A stretch of 64,000 bases of DNA from Chaetorhynchus papuensis (GCA_013396525.1 VWYX01000389.1:609037-673036); one strand, 5' to 3'; positions 35,367 through 47,608 are shown, numbered from the stretch's first letter. Numbers and translations: made by a program. Notes: generated from the sequence alone by a model not told the origin.

Positions 35367-36874
35367 GAAGGGAAGTAAGAACAGAAAGAGAACAGAAGGA
35401 AACTTCATAGACATTCCTACTAACATCTTGCAGACCAAGCACTTGAGGCAGTAAGCATTAAATTTGTGACAATTACAAGAAACCACCACAGAAGAGGCAA
35501 AGAAAGGATGAGTGCGCACTGCATGCATACGCCTCTTCAGTCTCAGAATCCTCCCCAAATCTCTTGTCTATACAAAACAGAGGGGCAGTAATACAGAACG
35601 ATTTTGATCCACAGACAGAACAGCTTAGCTTGAGTGTCACTAATGACCTTTCATTTAGACAGAGTTCAAGAAGTAGAAGGCTAAAATATTATTTCATCAA
35701 AGCAGGTGACTGAATGAAGCAGAAACTGAGTCACAGAAATGCAAAAATAAGCACATAAATCCCTAACACACAAGGCAAATGTAGAAGGCAAAGCACAAAG
35801 CCCTTACCAGCACTGACAGAGAAGGTCATCCTGGCTCCCCCCAACAATTCAGACACTTTTAAGAAAGAATTAGGCATTATAAACTAGTCCTGACTAGAAG
35901 GAGAAACCACTTCTGCTGATCCATCTTGAAAGGAATTATAAAAGAAATCAGCAAACCTATAGGGTTAGCCAGGAGCAGTATTGATGTGAGCATTATCTCA
36001 AATTTAACTAGGAAAGACGAATGCGAGGAAAAAGAAACATTTCCACTAGTTAACTTTACAGAATAAGATAATATAGGAAAATACAAAATAATAAAAATAT
36101 ACAAAGCCTGTTGTGTGGCAACACCACTCAAAGCGAGAAACAACTTAATACAAACTATGCTGCCAAAAAAAGCCCAACGAGCCAACCAAACAAAACCAAC
36201 TGTGCCTAAATTCACTCCCACTGTGTTTTAAATCTGAAATCAGTTCAAAACTAGCCTGTCTGAACAAGATGTTATAAAATGTCAACAAGATTGACAGGCA
36301 TTTCTTTCCTGTCTTCATACAAAAGTATTTCCCAACTCTCCTATCATAGCCAATCTAAGGTTTTACTGTTTCCTTCAGGTTACATCAACCATGATCTGCC
36401 CTCAGGGTAGGCCAGTATCTCCAAGATGAAGATTAAACAGTCAAGCATACTGCCAGAATTAGAAGTGGTTTCACATTCTGCTATTGCATGTCTGTTAAAT
36501 CTCTTGTCTATGGTAGCTTCACAAAGGATTTCCCTGTTGCTATGTAGACAGTGCCTATCAGCAAGAGTGATTTGACTATATGGAACAAACAACAGATAAG
36601 CTACTCAGCAGGCACATTTAAACAAAACAAAAATAAGGGGGCTTAAAGTGATAGAGTGATCACTGCTACAATAAATCAGCATGCAGTTTTTGAGTGTTCA
36701 TTAAACTGGTATTCACCTGCAGAATAGGAATGCTCTAAAAAGACAGAATCTAAACATGTTTTATTAACTTGGTATGTACAAGAAGTCTCTACGCCAGTAC
36801 CTGAGCACCTTCTTGCTCAACCATGAATATTTTGTGAAGAATTGAGAAAAGTCAGAATGATTTTTGATTAAGAA

Positions 36875-36900
36875 CAAAAATAAATAAATAAATAAATATA
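36875..36900 (+). repeat. (AAAT)n microsatellite
   Basis: About five tandem AAAT units. Confidence 0.9.
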
Positions 36901-37257
36901 TTACTGTTAGCAAAAAGAAATTACAACACCTTGGAAAAAGAGGTTTTAAATACTTTTTAAATGGTATGAATTCTTCTTAAGCGCAGTCCGGAAACTAATG
37001 AAAGAACTGTTTCTGAAAGGAAACTACATTTCCCAATATACAAGAAGTTGTGTGTGAGAAAGCTCCACCAAAATAAGTTTGTATTGAATTATTATTTATA
37101 TCTACATCCTGTTTAGCCATTTAGAAAAAAAAAAAGTTTAGTTCATGTTCCACAGACCCCTTTGTGTAAAGCTTTAAAAAGGTTTCTGCTGAAATAGGGA
37201 GGGCCCCTGTACTTATATCCTCCAATTCACACTCTGTGGCAACTCAGAGCTTTCAAC

Positions 37258-37382
37258 NNNNNNNNNNNNNNNNNNNNNNNNNNNNNNNNNNNNNNNNNNN
37301 NNNNNNNNNNNNNNNNNNNNNNNNNNNNNNNNNNNNNNNNNNNNNNNNNNNNNNNNNNNNNNNNNNNNNNNNNNNNNNNNNN
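37258..37382. other. Assembly gap (125 N)
   Basis: Run of N. The frames crossing it are artefacts. Confidence 0.99.
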
Positions 37383-38632
37383 ATGAAGCAGTTGGTTTTA
37401 AGCTTTAAACAAAGAAATATAAAGGGGATGTTGAAAAAAATAGTCATGTTATTGTTTATAGGTCTATGTAACTTGATCAAAATACTTGACTGAGACAAAA
37501 CCAATTTTTGCCAGAGAAGGCTATTGTTTGCCAAGCTATAGCACTGCTTTTCTGCACCTTTCTGCATGTTCCCAAGACTCACAACCCTCCAAAAAGGCAG
37601 AACTGGGCACAGAGACTGCCTAAGGACCCTTTCTTGGCTTTATTATAGCAGCACCGCACTGAAATGTAATTGCAGTTTGCTTGCGCTTTGGACACTTGCC
37701 TACTTAAGTGACAGGTTACCTCAAAAAGTTACAGCTTACATTCAGATACTCCTCATCCTCACCTTTTTTTCACAGGACACAAGGTACTCCAGATGCAGAC
37801 ACTCATCTGATACAAGCTAACACAGGACACCTCTGGACCCATATATAACTGCTGTTAATTTCTTTTATTACTATTGTTGGCATCAAGTAGAATGTCATAT
37901 ACTAGAATAACCCTTTATTTCAGCTCAAGAAATACAATTTGAAATTGAAGTTATATACTGTATTTCTGTAAAAGAAGACCAAAAGAAACCTTATCTGCTG
38001 GGGCATGGGGGAGGAAAAAACCCCAACAAGTTCCAAAAAGACACACCAAGCCAAATCAACCCTCAAAAATATTGAATCACAGCTGAAGTCCTCAACACAC
38101 AGAGAATGTTTCTTTAAATTACCTTAATGCCACAATCATTGTAAATATATTTCATAGTATTAACCACCATTATAAGCATTCTGCTTTCACACTTTTTGAA
38201 AAAAAATATGCATGATCCTGACTTCCACAAATAAAATGTTTTCTCTCACAATTACAAAAGTACTTCTAAGACAGAAATTGTATATAGCCATCTGCTCGAA
38301 TTATTAGATAATTGTCTCGTGTGACTTCATTGAAAACAGGCTGACTTGTATACTCGGGCTTTATTTGAAATAAATATGCCATTCAAAATTAATATTATAA
38401 TAATATCTAACAATACAATCTACTTCTGTTTTAATTTTACAGAATAGGAACTAGCCCAAAAGCAAATTATTTTCAAATGTTGCTCAAAAATATGCCAATA
38501 GAAATGTATTGTTTGAAAATTAGTTTTCATTCCTGTGGTTTTCATTTTTCTGGGTTTGGTTTTACTCCATTTGAGGACTTATTCCACACTTCTACCATGT
38601 AATTAAAAAAAAAAAGTATTTTTTAATTCTCC

Positions 38633-38714
38633 CTAAACAGCTTGCTGCTTCTTCTCCTTGCTCTTGAACTTCATTCCACTTTGGTTTTGAACAGGGGAAT
38701 TAACATCAAGTTTC
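38633..38714 (-). CDS. Candidate terminal exon, lysine-rich C-terminus
   Basis: On the minus strand the acceptor CTTCTCCATTTTGTAG precedes base 38714. One base and 26 codons follow to a TAG at 38633-38635. The peptide is KLDVNSPVQNQSGMKFKSKE followed by KKQQAV, a basic tail. The incoming phase exactly completes the split arginine codon left by the candidate exon 38851-38903 only 136 bases upstream, a plausible short intron. A possible AATAAA on the minus strand lies near 38370, about 260 bases downstream, which would fit a 3'UTR. Product unrecognised. Confidence 0.35.
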
Positions 38715-38850
38715 CTACAAAATGGAGAAGTCAAACATTAATTTCACCTCATAAGACAGTCAGGACCTGATGGTCAGAAACAGTACATGGGTATTTCAAA
38801 GTGAGCAGAGTCTAAAACCAGCTGCACAATATCTTGTCTTGTAAACATAC

Positions 38851-38903
38851 CGAACCAGCTCGATTTGACATAGCTCAGCTTTGCCATTTTGATAGTAACA
38901 GCA
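38851..38903 (-). CDS. Candidate penultimate exon
   Basis: The acceptor TGTGATTTTCAG precedes base 38903, and the donor GTTCG followed by GTATGTTT follows base 38851. The 53 bases give 17 codons plus 2: CCYYQNGKAELCQIELV, then a split arginine codon shared with 38633-38714. Two exons that agree in phase across a 136-base intron are better evidence than either alone. The upstream partner is missing: the exon at 42078-42146 ends in a different phase, so at least one exon would have to lie between 38.9 and 42.0 kb. Confidence 0.33.
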
Positions 38904-39439
38904 CTGAAAATCACATTACTTGGTAAGGACTGCTATTTGCCCCTTCAGCTCACAGGGGCAATCCAGAACTGGTGGGGGAAATCAAGAAATTCTCCTCCAT
39001 AAAAAAATCACTATACTTCTAACTGATTTTCAACTTCTAATTCAGGTAAGCAGTACCATATCATTAAACTACAAATTAAGAGAAAACCTAGAAAACTGAT
39101 AAATTTGTAACCTAATGCTCTGTTACCAAAACATTAAGTTACAAAAAATAGCAAGAACTGTCTGAAGACAAAGTTGACAGGAGCCCTGGTACTGACAGCC
39201 AATCATTGGCCTCTGGTGACATGCAACCAGAATGTGAAACAAACGTACAATTTATTCAAATATTTAGCAGCAAAAAAGAAAGAAAAAAAAAGAAAGAACA
39301 CTGCATTTCATAAAAATCACATACATTGGCTCAACCCTATAGACACATTTCCAAGTTTTAGCAACTTCCTGAGTGTTAAGTCACAAATAGAATGAGTTCT
39401 CTCTATAAAAGATCGCAGTAAACAGCTTCATTGGAGTTA

Positions 39440-39540
39440 TTTGGCCTATAATAATAAAAAAATAATAAAACTGAATACTAAAACAAAAATAACTAACTAA
39501 ATAAAAATTAAATAAAATAAATACGGAAATAAATAAGAGG
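39440..39540 (+). repeat. A/T-rich AATA/AAAT simple repeat
   Basis: Degenerate AATA, AAAT and AACT units directly upstream of the CR1 tail. Confidence 0.8.
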
Positions 39541-39544
39541 GAGA

Positions 39545-39785
39545 GTGATATGGGGCAATGGCTTTAAACTAAAAGAGAAGAGGTTTAGTTAGATTTTAGG
39601 AAGAAATTCTTTACTGTGAGGGTGGTGAGGCACTGGCACAGGTTGCCCAGAGAAGCTGTGGATGCCCAATCCCTGGAAGTGTTCCAGGCCAGGCTGGATG
39701 GGACTTTGAGCAGCCTGTGGAGGGTGTCCCTCTCCATGGCAAGGCTGTTGGAACTGGATGACCTTTAAGGTTCCTTCCATTGTTG
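39545..39785 (+). mobile_element. CR1 LINE 3' end, probably interrupted
   Basis: Plus-strand CR1 tail: TTTACTGTGAGGGTGGTGAG, CAGGTTGCCCAGAGAAGCTG, GATGCCCAATCCCTGGAAGT, then AACTGGATGACCTTTAAGGT. The last roughly 30 bases of the consensus are missing here; a similar end (ACAATTCTATGAAATG) appears at 40374-40389, after the adjoining LTR, suggesting that the LTR landed in this tail. Confidence 0.88.
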
Positions 39786-39823
39786 GAAATGATACCAAGT
39801 TTAATTTTTTTTATATAACTTTA

Positions 39824-40364
39824 GTCAGGGGTTTTGTTCACTTTTGCCCAGAGGGAAAGGAATTGAAGTTTCTTTTCAAAGGACTGTTTCACCAATCGAG
39901 GTCTGATGAGCTTACCCTCTGAGCAGACTGGGAGTAACACAGAAAATACATAAAAGATAATGACCATTAATGAACATCAACCCCAAACATCACCCCTGGT
40001 ATGGCTGGAGTCTCCTGGTCTGGAAAAAGATAAGAGAATGAAGAATGAGAACCTAATTAACATCGAAGGTGAAGGGATCAAGAGCCAATAGGAATCTAAC
40101 ATTTGTGTAACCTGGGACCAATGAACATTGAATCAATGAATTTCTCTGGGTTTTGACTGTACAAGTATGTGAAAAATCCAGTAAAAATTATGTGTGATGG
40201 AATGATTTTCTCTGCACAACTCAGGCAATGTGTGGATGAAATTATTTCTGTTGCATATCCTGGCCTGAACAACATCCTGACCAGAATAAAGTAATGCCTT
40301 GATTCTCTAACACTTAAAATGTTGGAGACTTTCTGTTTCTTCTGCAGTTTCGGTGACCAACACA
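39824..40364 (+). mobile_element. Solo LTR of an avian endogenous retrovirus (ERVK-like)
   Basis: Plus-strand LTR from GTCAGGGGTTTTGTTCACTT to GCAGTTTCGGTGACCAACAC. AATAAA is at 40285-40290, followed by a U5-like block with ACTTTCTGTTTCTTCTGCAG. Length of about 540 bases and this 3' block agree with avian ERVK-type LTRs as I recall them. No internal retroviral sequence is present. The start could be a few bases off, and the flanking duplication is not clear because the flanks are CR1 tail. Confidence 0.75.
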
Positions 40365-40499
40365 AGCCTTTCTACAATTCTATGAAATGCAAGTAATTAA
40401 CGACTGAAATTTAATTACATAGCAAGTCATATTCCCTGTAAACCAAATAGCATCCAATGATGGAAGCATTTTGAAATGGTTTTTTTTTGTTCAAAGTTT

Positions 40500-41890
40500 A
40501 CTATTATACATAGGAAAGAACCTTGGAATCATTTGGGTTACAGAAGATTTTTATGGTCTTTAAGTCCAAGTATTAACCCAGCACCGCCAAGTCCACCACT
40601 AAAACATGTCCCTTAGTGTCACATCTACAGATCTTTTAAATACCCCCACGGTCGGTGAATCAACCACTTGCCTGGGAAGCCTGTTCCAAAGTTTGACCAC
40701 CCTTTCCATGGTGGTATTTTGATGGTGGATATTAATGGATACTAAGAGCAAAAGGTGGGTATTTGGAACACATTTTCATAATATCTTGCCATAGCTTGAG
40801 GTCATTTCTTATCACATTGCTTGTTAGCAGAGAAGAGGCCAACTCCCACCTGACCACAAACTCCTTTCAGGCAGTTATAGGGAATGATGTCACTTCTGAG
40901 CCTCCTTGTCTCCAGGATAAACACCCCCAGCTCCCTCAGCTGCTCCTCACAGGACTTGTGCTCCAGACCCTTCCCCAGCTCCATTCCCCTTCTCTGGACT
41001 CCCTCCAGCCCCTCAATGTCTCTCTTGCAGTGAGGGGCCCAGAACTGGACACAGCACTCGAGGTGTGGCCTCACCAGTGCCCAGTACAGGGGACAATCCC
41101 TGCCCTGCTCCTGCTGGCCACACCATTGCTGATCCAGGCCAGGATGCCCTTGGCCTTCTTGGCCACCTGGGCACACCCTGGCTCATGTTCAGCTGCTGTC
41201 ACCAGCACCCCCAGCTCCTTTCCAGCCCCTCTGTCCCAGCCTGTGGCACTGCCTGGGGTTGTTGTGAGCCAAGGGCAGGACCCGGCACTGGGCCTTGTTG
41301 AACCTCACACCACTGGCCTCAGCCCATGGATCCAGCCTGTCCAGATCCCTCTGCAGAGCCTTCCTGCCCACCAGGAGATCAACACTCCTGCCCAGCTTGG
41401 TGTCATTTGCAAAGTGACTGAGGGTGAACTTGATCCCCTCGTTCAGATCATTGATGAAAATATTAAACAGGATGGGGCCCAGTACTGAGCCCAGGGGAAC
41501 CCCACCCATGACCGGCCACCAGCTGGATGTAAATCCACTCTCCATCACTCTCTGGGCCCAGCCATCCAGACAGTTTTTAATCCAGCAAAGAGTGCACCTG
41601 TCCGAGCCATGGGCTCTCAGCTTCTCCAGGACAATGATGTGGGAAGTGGTGTCAAAGGCTTTACCGAAGTCCAGGTAGACAACATCCACGGCCTCTTCCT
41701 CAACCACTAGATGGGTCACCATCTCACAGAAGGACATCAGGTTGGTCAAGCAGGCTCTGCTCTTCCTAAACCCATCTGCCTCAGACTGATCCCCTGGTTG
41801 TCCTGTACATGCCACATGATGCCACTCAAGATGACCTTCCCTGACTGAATACTGGCACTGTAAAAATCTTCCCAGCTGCTTCAGAAGAGG
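40500..41890 (-). mobile_element. CR1 LINE, minus strand, reverse transcriptase half of ORF2 plus 3'UTR
   Basis: Best preserved LINE coding remnant. A 257-codon minus-strand frame (41962 to 41189) carries the palm of the CR1 reverse transcriptase: motif A YLDFGKAFDTTSH, LDGWAQRV, motif B GGVPLGSVLGPILFNIFIND, and motif C as FANDTKLGRSVDLL. FADD has become FAND, replacing one catalytic aspartate. The frame continues with KALQRDLDRLD and HLECC-type segments in a shifted frame, then the 3'UTR to about 40500. No endonuclease domain: 5'-truncated. The 241-codon plus-strand frame at 40763-41488 is its shadow. Confidence 0.93.
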
Positions 41891-42077
41891 CGCTGAGTCA
41901 ACACTGGTAAGTGTCTTAAGACAGAGGAAAGAAAAAATACTGAATCTGTATTGTGGCTTCACCCATTATTCTAAGGTATATATAAATGTTGTTCCTCCCG
42001 CCAAATAAAATCAAGTGCTAACATTGGTGAAGTTCATCTTCAAAGACTCTTTCCTTGACAGAAGGAAGAGTACCTAC

Positions 42078-42146
42078 CCAGCAGGTGATGTTCATCAGGC
42101 AATTTAATATGTTCAGCATGAAAATAATAAGTTGCTTCTGACTGCT
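42078..42146 (-). CDS. Candidate internal exon
   Basis: The acceptor TTTGCCTTATTTACCTCAGTAAATAG precedes base 42146 (the nearer CAG would put a stop in frame). The donor CTGCTGG followed by GTAGGTACTC follows base 42078. The 69 bases read, after two bases completing a codon with the preceding candidate exon, QSEATYYFHAEHIKLPDEHH then LL. The balanced, histidine- and glutamate-rich composition looks protein-like. Upstream phase matches 43460-43500. The acceptor choice is constrained by the frame, so it is not independent evidence. Confidence 0.3.
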
Positions 42147-42356
42147 CTATTTACTGAGGTAAATAAGGCAAATGAGACACACAAATCTGTGTAACCTGCC
42201 ATATGACCCACTCCTCGTTGTGGTTATGTATCTGGGGTTCTCTACAGAATGACCCATCCGTTAATCGACGGAAAGCTGAAAAAGCATGTCACAAGTAATT
42301 TTCAAACAACAAAGGAAGAGACTTCTTTTTCCTTTTTGCTGTCTGTAAGACAAGAA

Positions 42357-42475
42357 TGATAGAATGGTTTGGGTTGGAAGGGACCCAAGATTAAGATCAC
42401 CTAGTTCCAACCTCCCTGCCATGAGCAGGGACAGCTTCCACTAGACCAGGTGGCTCAAAGCCTCACCTAACCTTT
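42357..42475 (-). mobile_element. CR1 LINE 3' end, minus strand
   Basis: Reverse complement of the CR1 tail: GATAGAATGGTTTGGGTTGG, AAGGGACCCAAGATTAAGAT, CCAACCTCCCTGCCATGAGC, ACCAGGTGGCTCAAAGCC. Short and 5'-truncated. Confidence 0.9.
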
Positions 42476-43459
42476 TGTTAAGAAGTTTAAACTGAAGCAA
42501 GAAAGATTAACAGGAGATTTAGGCTAGTTCTTAGAAAAATAGCGTATAGAAAGTAGGGCTAGTTGAGCTCAGGAAGAGTTTGCCAGAAGAGATTATGGAA
42601 CCTGATGCAGGTTTATTTCAGAGAAGCAGTCTGGTCAGAACTGGTTTGGTCATAGTTCATCCTGCCTTTGAGCCACGAATTAATTAGATGACTCTCACTC
42701 CTTTCAGCTCTATTTGTTATGATTTTATCATGTGAACATGAAAAACAGAAACATTTGTGCATTAAGGGAGACTCCCTGTTTCTGAGGCTTCTTATACTTT
42801 ACCAGTCTGTGCTGTGAAGTCTTGCATCAGCAACACATAAATCCATTAAGTCATCTCTCTATAAAACACTTTTCTCAATTAAGCCCTTCTTTTAAAATGT
42901 TTTTCAGCCTTGTCACACCCAAAACTGCTATTGAAAAAGACCTTTACAGAAAGACTTTTTTTGATATTCCAAATTAATCTTGCAAAGCCCCACCAAGACT
43001 CAAAGCCTACTCTTCAAATAAGGAGTCTGTTTTCAGTACAAAACACAGACAAAGCCAACAGAAAGTTACTTAGGTCAGTTTAAGAGCTAAGGAACACAGC
43101 AGTGTCCCGTGCCTAAACAGCAACACAGACCTGCAATAGTTCAACATACTGAGCATTTAACAGTAAAAATTTATATACCACTTTTATCATTTCTTTTCAG
43201 TCCTCCACTGAATACCTTTCCCTTCTTAAGAAAAGAAGTTCTTCCTTGCAGCAGCTGTTACAGTAAGCAGGCAATACACACGCTGAAATATAACAAGCAG
43301 CTTTTCTTAACAAAAATATTCTAGCAGTGAGGGGATCAGGGAATCAAAACGAGAAAAACTTGAACCCTGGTCACACACAATATCATAGTTAGCATCTACG
43401 GGAAAAAATGGTTACCTCATTAGAATCAGATGATAAGAGAAAAAAATACGTCAGCTTAC

Positions 43460-43500
43460 CTGGTGCACCTATCTCACATAAAGCAGCCAAGTAAAGACAG
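43460..43500 (-). CDS. Candidate small internal exon
   Basis: A very good pyrimidine tract (CTTCTCTGTCCTCCTCTGAC then CTCTTTCAAG) precedes base 43500, and the donor CACCAG followed by GTAAGCTG follows base 43460. The 41 bases encode CLYLAALCEIGAP with split codons at both ends. Both junctions agree in phase with 44574-44653 upstream and 42078-42146 downstream. The splice signals here are the strongest of this group. Confidence 0.35.
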
Positions 43501-44573
43501 CTTGAAAGAGGTCAGAGGAGGACAGAGAAGTGACAACATGAAATCAAGCAGCATTCTTTGCAATATTATTCAAGAACCTGAGCAAATTACTAACATCTTC
43601 CTTCTTCAGGAAAGAGCTTCCCACACTACAGAATTTTAAAAGACAAAATCCTTAACTCCTACAAAGGAAGCCACAAAACTTTTCTCAGTCCCAAGCTAGA
43701 ATTTGCAAACAAATGTGCAATCACAACAGATTCTTTCTAATTATGTTCTAATTTCAATGGTAAAAGAGCAGAAGGCGAATATAAGCATTCAAATGCCCTG
43801 ACACCAATCACCCAAGGCACGCACTGTGATTCGGAACCACAAGATCTTGTCTAGAAATTGCTGTGGCCTATCAGTAAATTCTTTACATTTTACACCTCAG
43901 TTTACCCTGCTGAAAAACAAAATAGCTTGTGTCTCATTGGGAAGTTTGAAAGTTGAGCCACTATCAGTCAGATCTGGGAATACAAGCATATGGAATAATA
44001 AAACCATCATGAGGAAGAGTTCCACAGGCATTTCCAAATACATTCAGATTTTGTAATTACTAAGAGCTTTATTCATATTCTCCACCTAGATCTGATTTAT
44101 CAACCACTAAATTATTATTGGAGAGTGATAGCTTATAAAAGATTAATTAATTTTACATTACAGGCTCAGCACAACACACACCTAAAACCACAGTTTCTTT
44201 TCTTGTGGTTTTCTTGTTCATTATCCAATAGTCCTAGAGCTTCAGTTCAGCCTAGTTTACTCCACAGCAGTTATTTTTTGGGTTTTCTAGTTGTTTGGGG
44301 TTGGGTTTTATTTGTTTGTTCGGTTGGGTTTTTTTAATATACATTTTGACCTTCTTATTTATGGGTTATTTGGATTTAAAACTCTCTTTTATGACCCCTA
44401 TATTATTCTTTCCTGCAAGGCTGAGAACCAAGATTTGGGGTTCTCATCTACTGTGGTCATTGCTTTTTAATCTGGTCTGACAAGGTGTGTATTTCCACAC
44501 TTCATCCCTTTCAGAGTCATCTTCTTGTCTGAAGTCAAGTGAAATGTCACAGTGAAAAGCATTTTAGAATTAC

Positions 44574-44653
44574 TGAAACCAAGAGTTACTTCCTTCTAAC
44601 ATCCCACAATCTGACCCAATCTGCTCATGAAACTCTCTTACTAGATTCATTCT
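44574..44653 (-). CDS. Candidate internal exon
   Basis: The acceptor TACTTCAATTTTTTGTCTGTGGAAG precedes base 44653, and a weaker donor, TTTCA followed by GTAATT, follows base 44574. The 80 bases read RMNLVREFHEQIGSDCGMLE then GSNSWF plus two bases, which with the first base of 43460-43500 make a histidine codon. It lies inside a longer 150-codon minus-strand frame (45022 to 44570), so the acceptor position is not certain. Confidence 0.28.
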
Positions 44654-45369
44654 CTTCCACAGACAAAAAATTGAAGTAGAGAAAAAAACAACACACAACT
44701 CTCGTGAAGAGCAAAGCAAAAGCACCTGAAACACAAATCTTGATGTCAATAACCAGAAGTCTTTGTCAAGTCTTAGTGAACATGTTTGCTTCACTTCCCC
44801 TTCATGGTTCCACATCTTTTGCCTATACAGGCACAACTTCACAACAAATCCCACCTCTTTTTCCACACGCAGAGAAGAAGTGCACTTGGCAAGACCTTTT
44901 GCATGGTTTCCAAATACATTGATGTGTTTGATATAATCCCTGTCTGCCTGTAGCCTTGTCACAGCAGAGACTTGAGTCGGTATTGAACAGAGTATCAACC
45001 TCTGTCGGGCCTCTAGATACAACCCTGCACAGAGGGGTTATTAGTTACACATAGGTATTCCAGGGAATTGTACTGGAACATCTTCCACTCAATCCAAGAT
45101 GGAAACAAAATGAAGTACGCAGATCTCCAAGACAATGCTACCACAGGCCTGGTTAAGAAACAAGATCTTATATGTTTTGGAAATGTGTGCCTTTTCATAA
45201 CTGGGGTACAAATAATCATCTTCCATTAGAGTAAAATGTGTGTTTACACCAACTACATTACAGTGTAAAGAGTGGTTAAAAAAATCCATTATTAATGGAA
45301 TTTGAGGCAAAGATAAGCAAAAAAGATGGGTTGTGGTTTTTGCCTGAGATGCAACTTTTATTAATGTTG

Positions 45370-45590
45370 AGGACATCTTCCACTAGACCAGATTGCTCAA
45401 AGCCCCATCCAACTTATCCTTGAACACTTCCAGGGATGGGGCATCCACAGCTTCTCAGGGCAAACTCACCATCTTCAAAGCAAATAATTTCTCCCTAATA
45501 CCTAATAGGGAGAAATAAATTTGCCCTCTTTCAATTCAAAGCCATTCCCCCTTGTCCTATCATCACATGCCCTTGTAAAAGTCCCAGTTA
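45370..45590 (-). mobile_element. CR1 LINE 3' region, minus strand
   Basis: Reverse complement of the CR1 tail: TCCACTAGACCAGATTGCTC, AAAGCCCCATCCAACTTATC, CTTCCAGGGATGGGGCATCC, AGCCATTCCCCCTTGTCCTA. The terminal repeat is lost. An A14 run follows at 45860-45873. Confidence 0.88.
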
Positions 45591-45954
45591 CTGCATGGAA
45601 ATATGTTGCCTTGTTTTGAAAAAGAAACCATTGGAAGACTATGGATCTGTTCAAAAACATGGTGCCTGCATGTGCCCAAGGCTAAAATGAAGTTTTGAAA
45701 ATGCTACTGAGCAGCTACTCTGTTCTGGCATCTGCATCTGGGTGGAAGCCCAGGAAACATACAGCAGACTTGTGTGTCCCTCTCTTAAATGACACTTTGA
45801 TTTGGAGGAAGAGATAGTGGGACATTTCATTGCACTGGCCGCTGTGGCTTTCCTTACACTAAAAAAAAAAAAAACACTTTCAGAAGAGAAGCTCTGTGGG
45901 ATTGGATCTGAAGATTCACTAACCTTGTTTTTTCTGTAATGTGTAAGGTCCCAG

Positions 45955-46080
45955 TATATGAATTAAGAAGCATTTTGACAATGCACATGGTGAGATTTTT
46001 TGGGCTGTCCTGTGCAGTGCTAGAAGTTGGACTCAGTGATCCTTGCGGGTTCCTTCCAACACAGGACATTCCATGACAAA
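45955..46080 (+). mobile_element. CR1-like 3' terminal remnant
   Basis: GGGCTGTCCTGTGCAGTGCT, GAAGTTGGACTCAGTGATCC and TTGCGGGTTCCTTCCAACAC, then a mutated terminal repeat, match the end of a plus-strand CR1-type element. Confidence 0.65.
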
Positions 46081-47608
46081 ATGACTGTGCAACAAATAAT
46101 TTGTGTTCATGAGGTCTTGAAGACACCAGAAGGATTGAGTGAAACAAGGCAGGTCTAGCACTTTCACTGGTAGCATTAAATAAAGCCAAAAAAATTGAAG
46201 TAGTAAGTTTGGGAAGCCTTGAGACAAACCTTGCTGAAAACAGGTACCAGAGATTTGCTTACATTGACACAGGCAATTGTGGCAATACCAATTTTAAAAT
46301 CTTGGTTACAACGTACCATGTGATAGCTGCATGTAGTCTTTGCTTTCCATGACAAAAGATATTCTTAAACCACTCCTCACTTTTTAACCATTTCCTAGAA
46401 GTCAATTGCCCAGAATGGCATTTGAGATCCTAGTTACACTTACCTACCTGAAAGCTTCCTTTTGAAATTTAAGTATATATAGACATACCAGTGGAACCAT
46501 AGTATGAATTTATGGCATCTATTAAACACTGTTGTTTTCTACTCTTAAACAACATAATACCCAGCAATATAAACCCAGTAAAAATTCAATATAGCTTTGT
46601 ACTATATAAATCCTTGCCATAAAAATGAAGTGGCACTCAAAAGGTTTCATATGACAGAATATAACTAGCTTTATGATTGGTGTGCAATATAATCAAACTG
46701 ATCAAAATACAAACACTGTAATAGAAGGCAGATCTAAAAGCACTACCTACTTTAAAAGGCTCTAAAGGATGCTGCAGAACAGCCTTTCACAAAAGCATTT
46801 ATGGATTTAACTACACAGGTATACAATCTTAAACTACTCTGAAGACAGCAGACTATAATTATAAAGAAGCTGTAGCAGCAGATATTCAGCAAACCACTTT
46901 GAAAACTCATTTCAACACCTGAGCAAACATCTTCAACTTTAGGATGAGAAGAAACATTAAAAACACCACAGACAGACATATAGTGATGGTGAGAACTAGA
47001 AGTGTCTTTCCACCAAAAAACCAAAAGCTAACTCGTGAACAGATTACGTTTTGTGGCATTTGATGCACTTCCTTTATTTTTAACCTACTATCCACTTGTA
47101 TGACTTCTTCCCTTTAACAGATACCTATTCTTGAACAAATGCAGGATGTCTTCAGAAAACAGAGTTGAACTATTTTCAGCAGCAAACATAATAGTAACTT
47201 ATCATTGATGCCCTCAGGATGCAGGGCATGCATGTTCACAGGAAAAAGCAATCTTCTCTCACTCTAAGACAAACAGACAACTTTTGAGCTCACAGTACAA
47301 AGTTTAAGACCTGCAGAACAAACTTTTCTCACTTCTGCTATAATATGGCATCTTGTGAGAGACGTGATTATTCTGCAAGAAGCATAATTTCTAGTGCTCT
47401 GTGGTTGTCCAGCTGCTGTTAAAGGCAAATACAGGCTAATAAGAGTTTGCAATTCATACTCAAAAGCAACACCATTTTTGGCAAGACTAGGACTAAGAAA
47501 ACAGAACAATAAAAAAAACCTGCAACTGCATGCAAAGTACTGTGAGTGGTATATATTACTGTTGCTCTCTATTTCCACTTGCAGATCACGTATTAGATTC
47601 CTACTTAC
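46081..47608. other. Intron-like sequence, nothing recognised
   Basis: A good donor-like site on the minus strand at 46435-46440 lacks a convincing exon. No repeats were recognised. Confidence 0.4.

Larger units (their letters stand above)
31858..38632. other. Intron-like or intergenic sequence with simple repeats
   Basis: No gene or element recognised apart from the simple repeats and the assembly gap listed separately. The plus-strand frames around 32360-33044 are chance openings in AT-rich DNA. Confidence 0.4.

Noticed and set aside
40763..41488. 241-codon plus-strand frame
   Set aside because: Antisense of the minus-strand CR1 ORF2, whose reverse transcriptase motifs are clear on the other strand.
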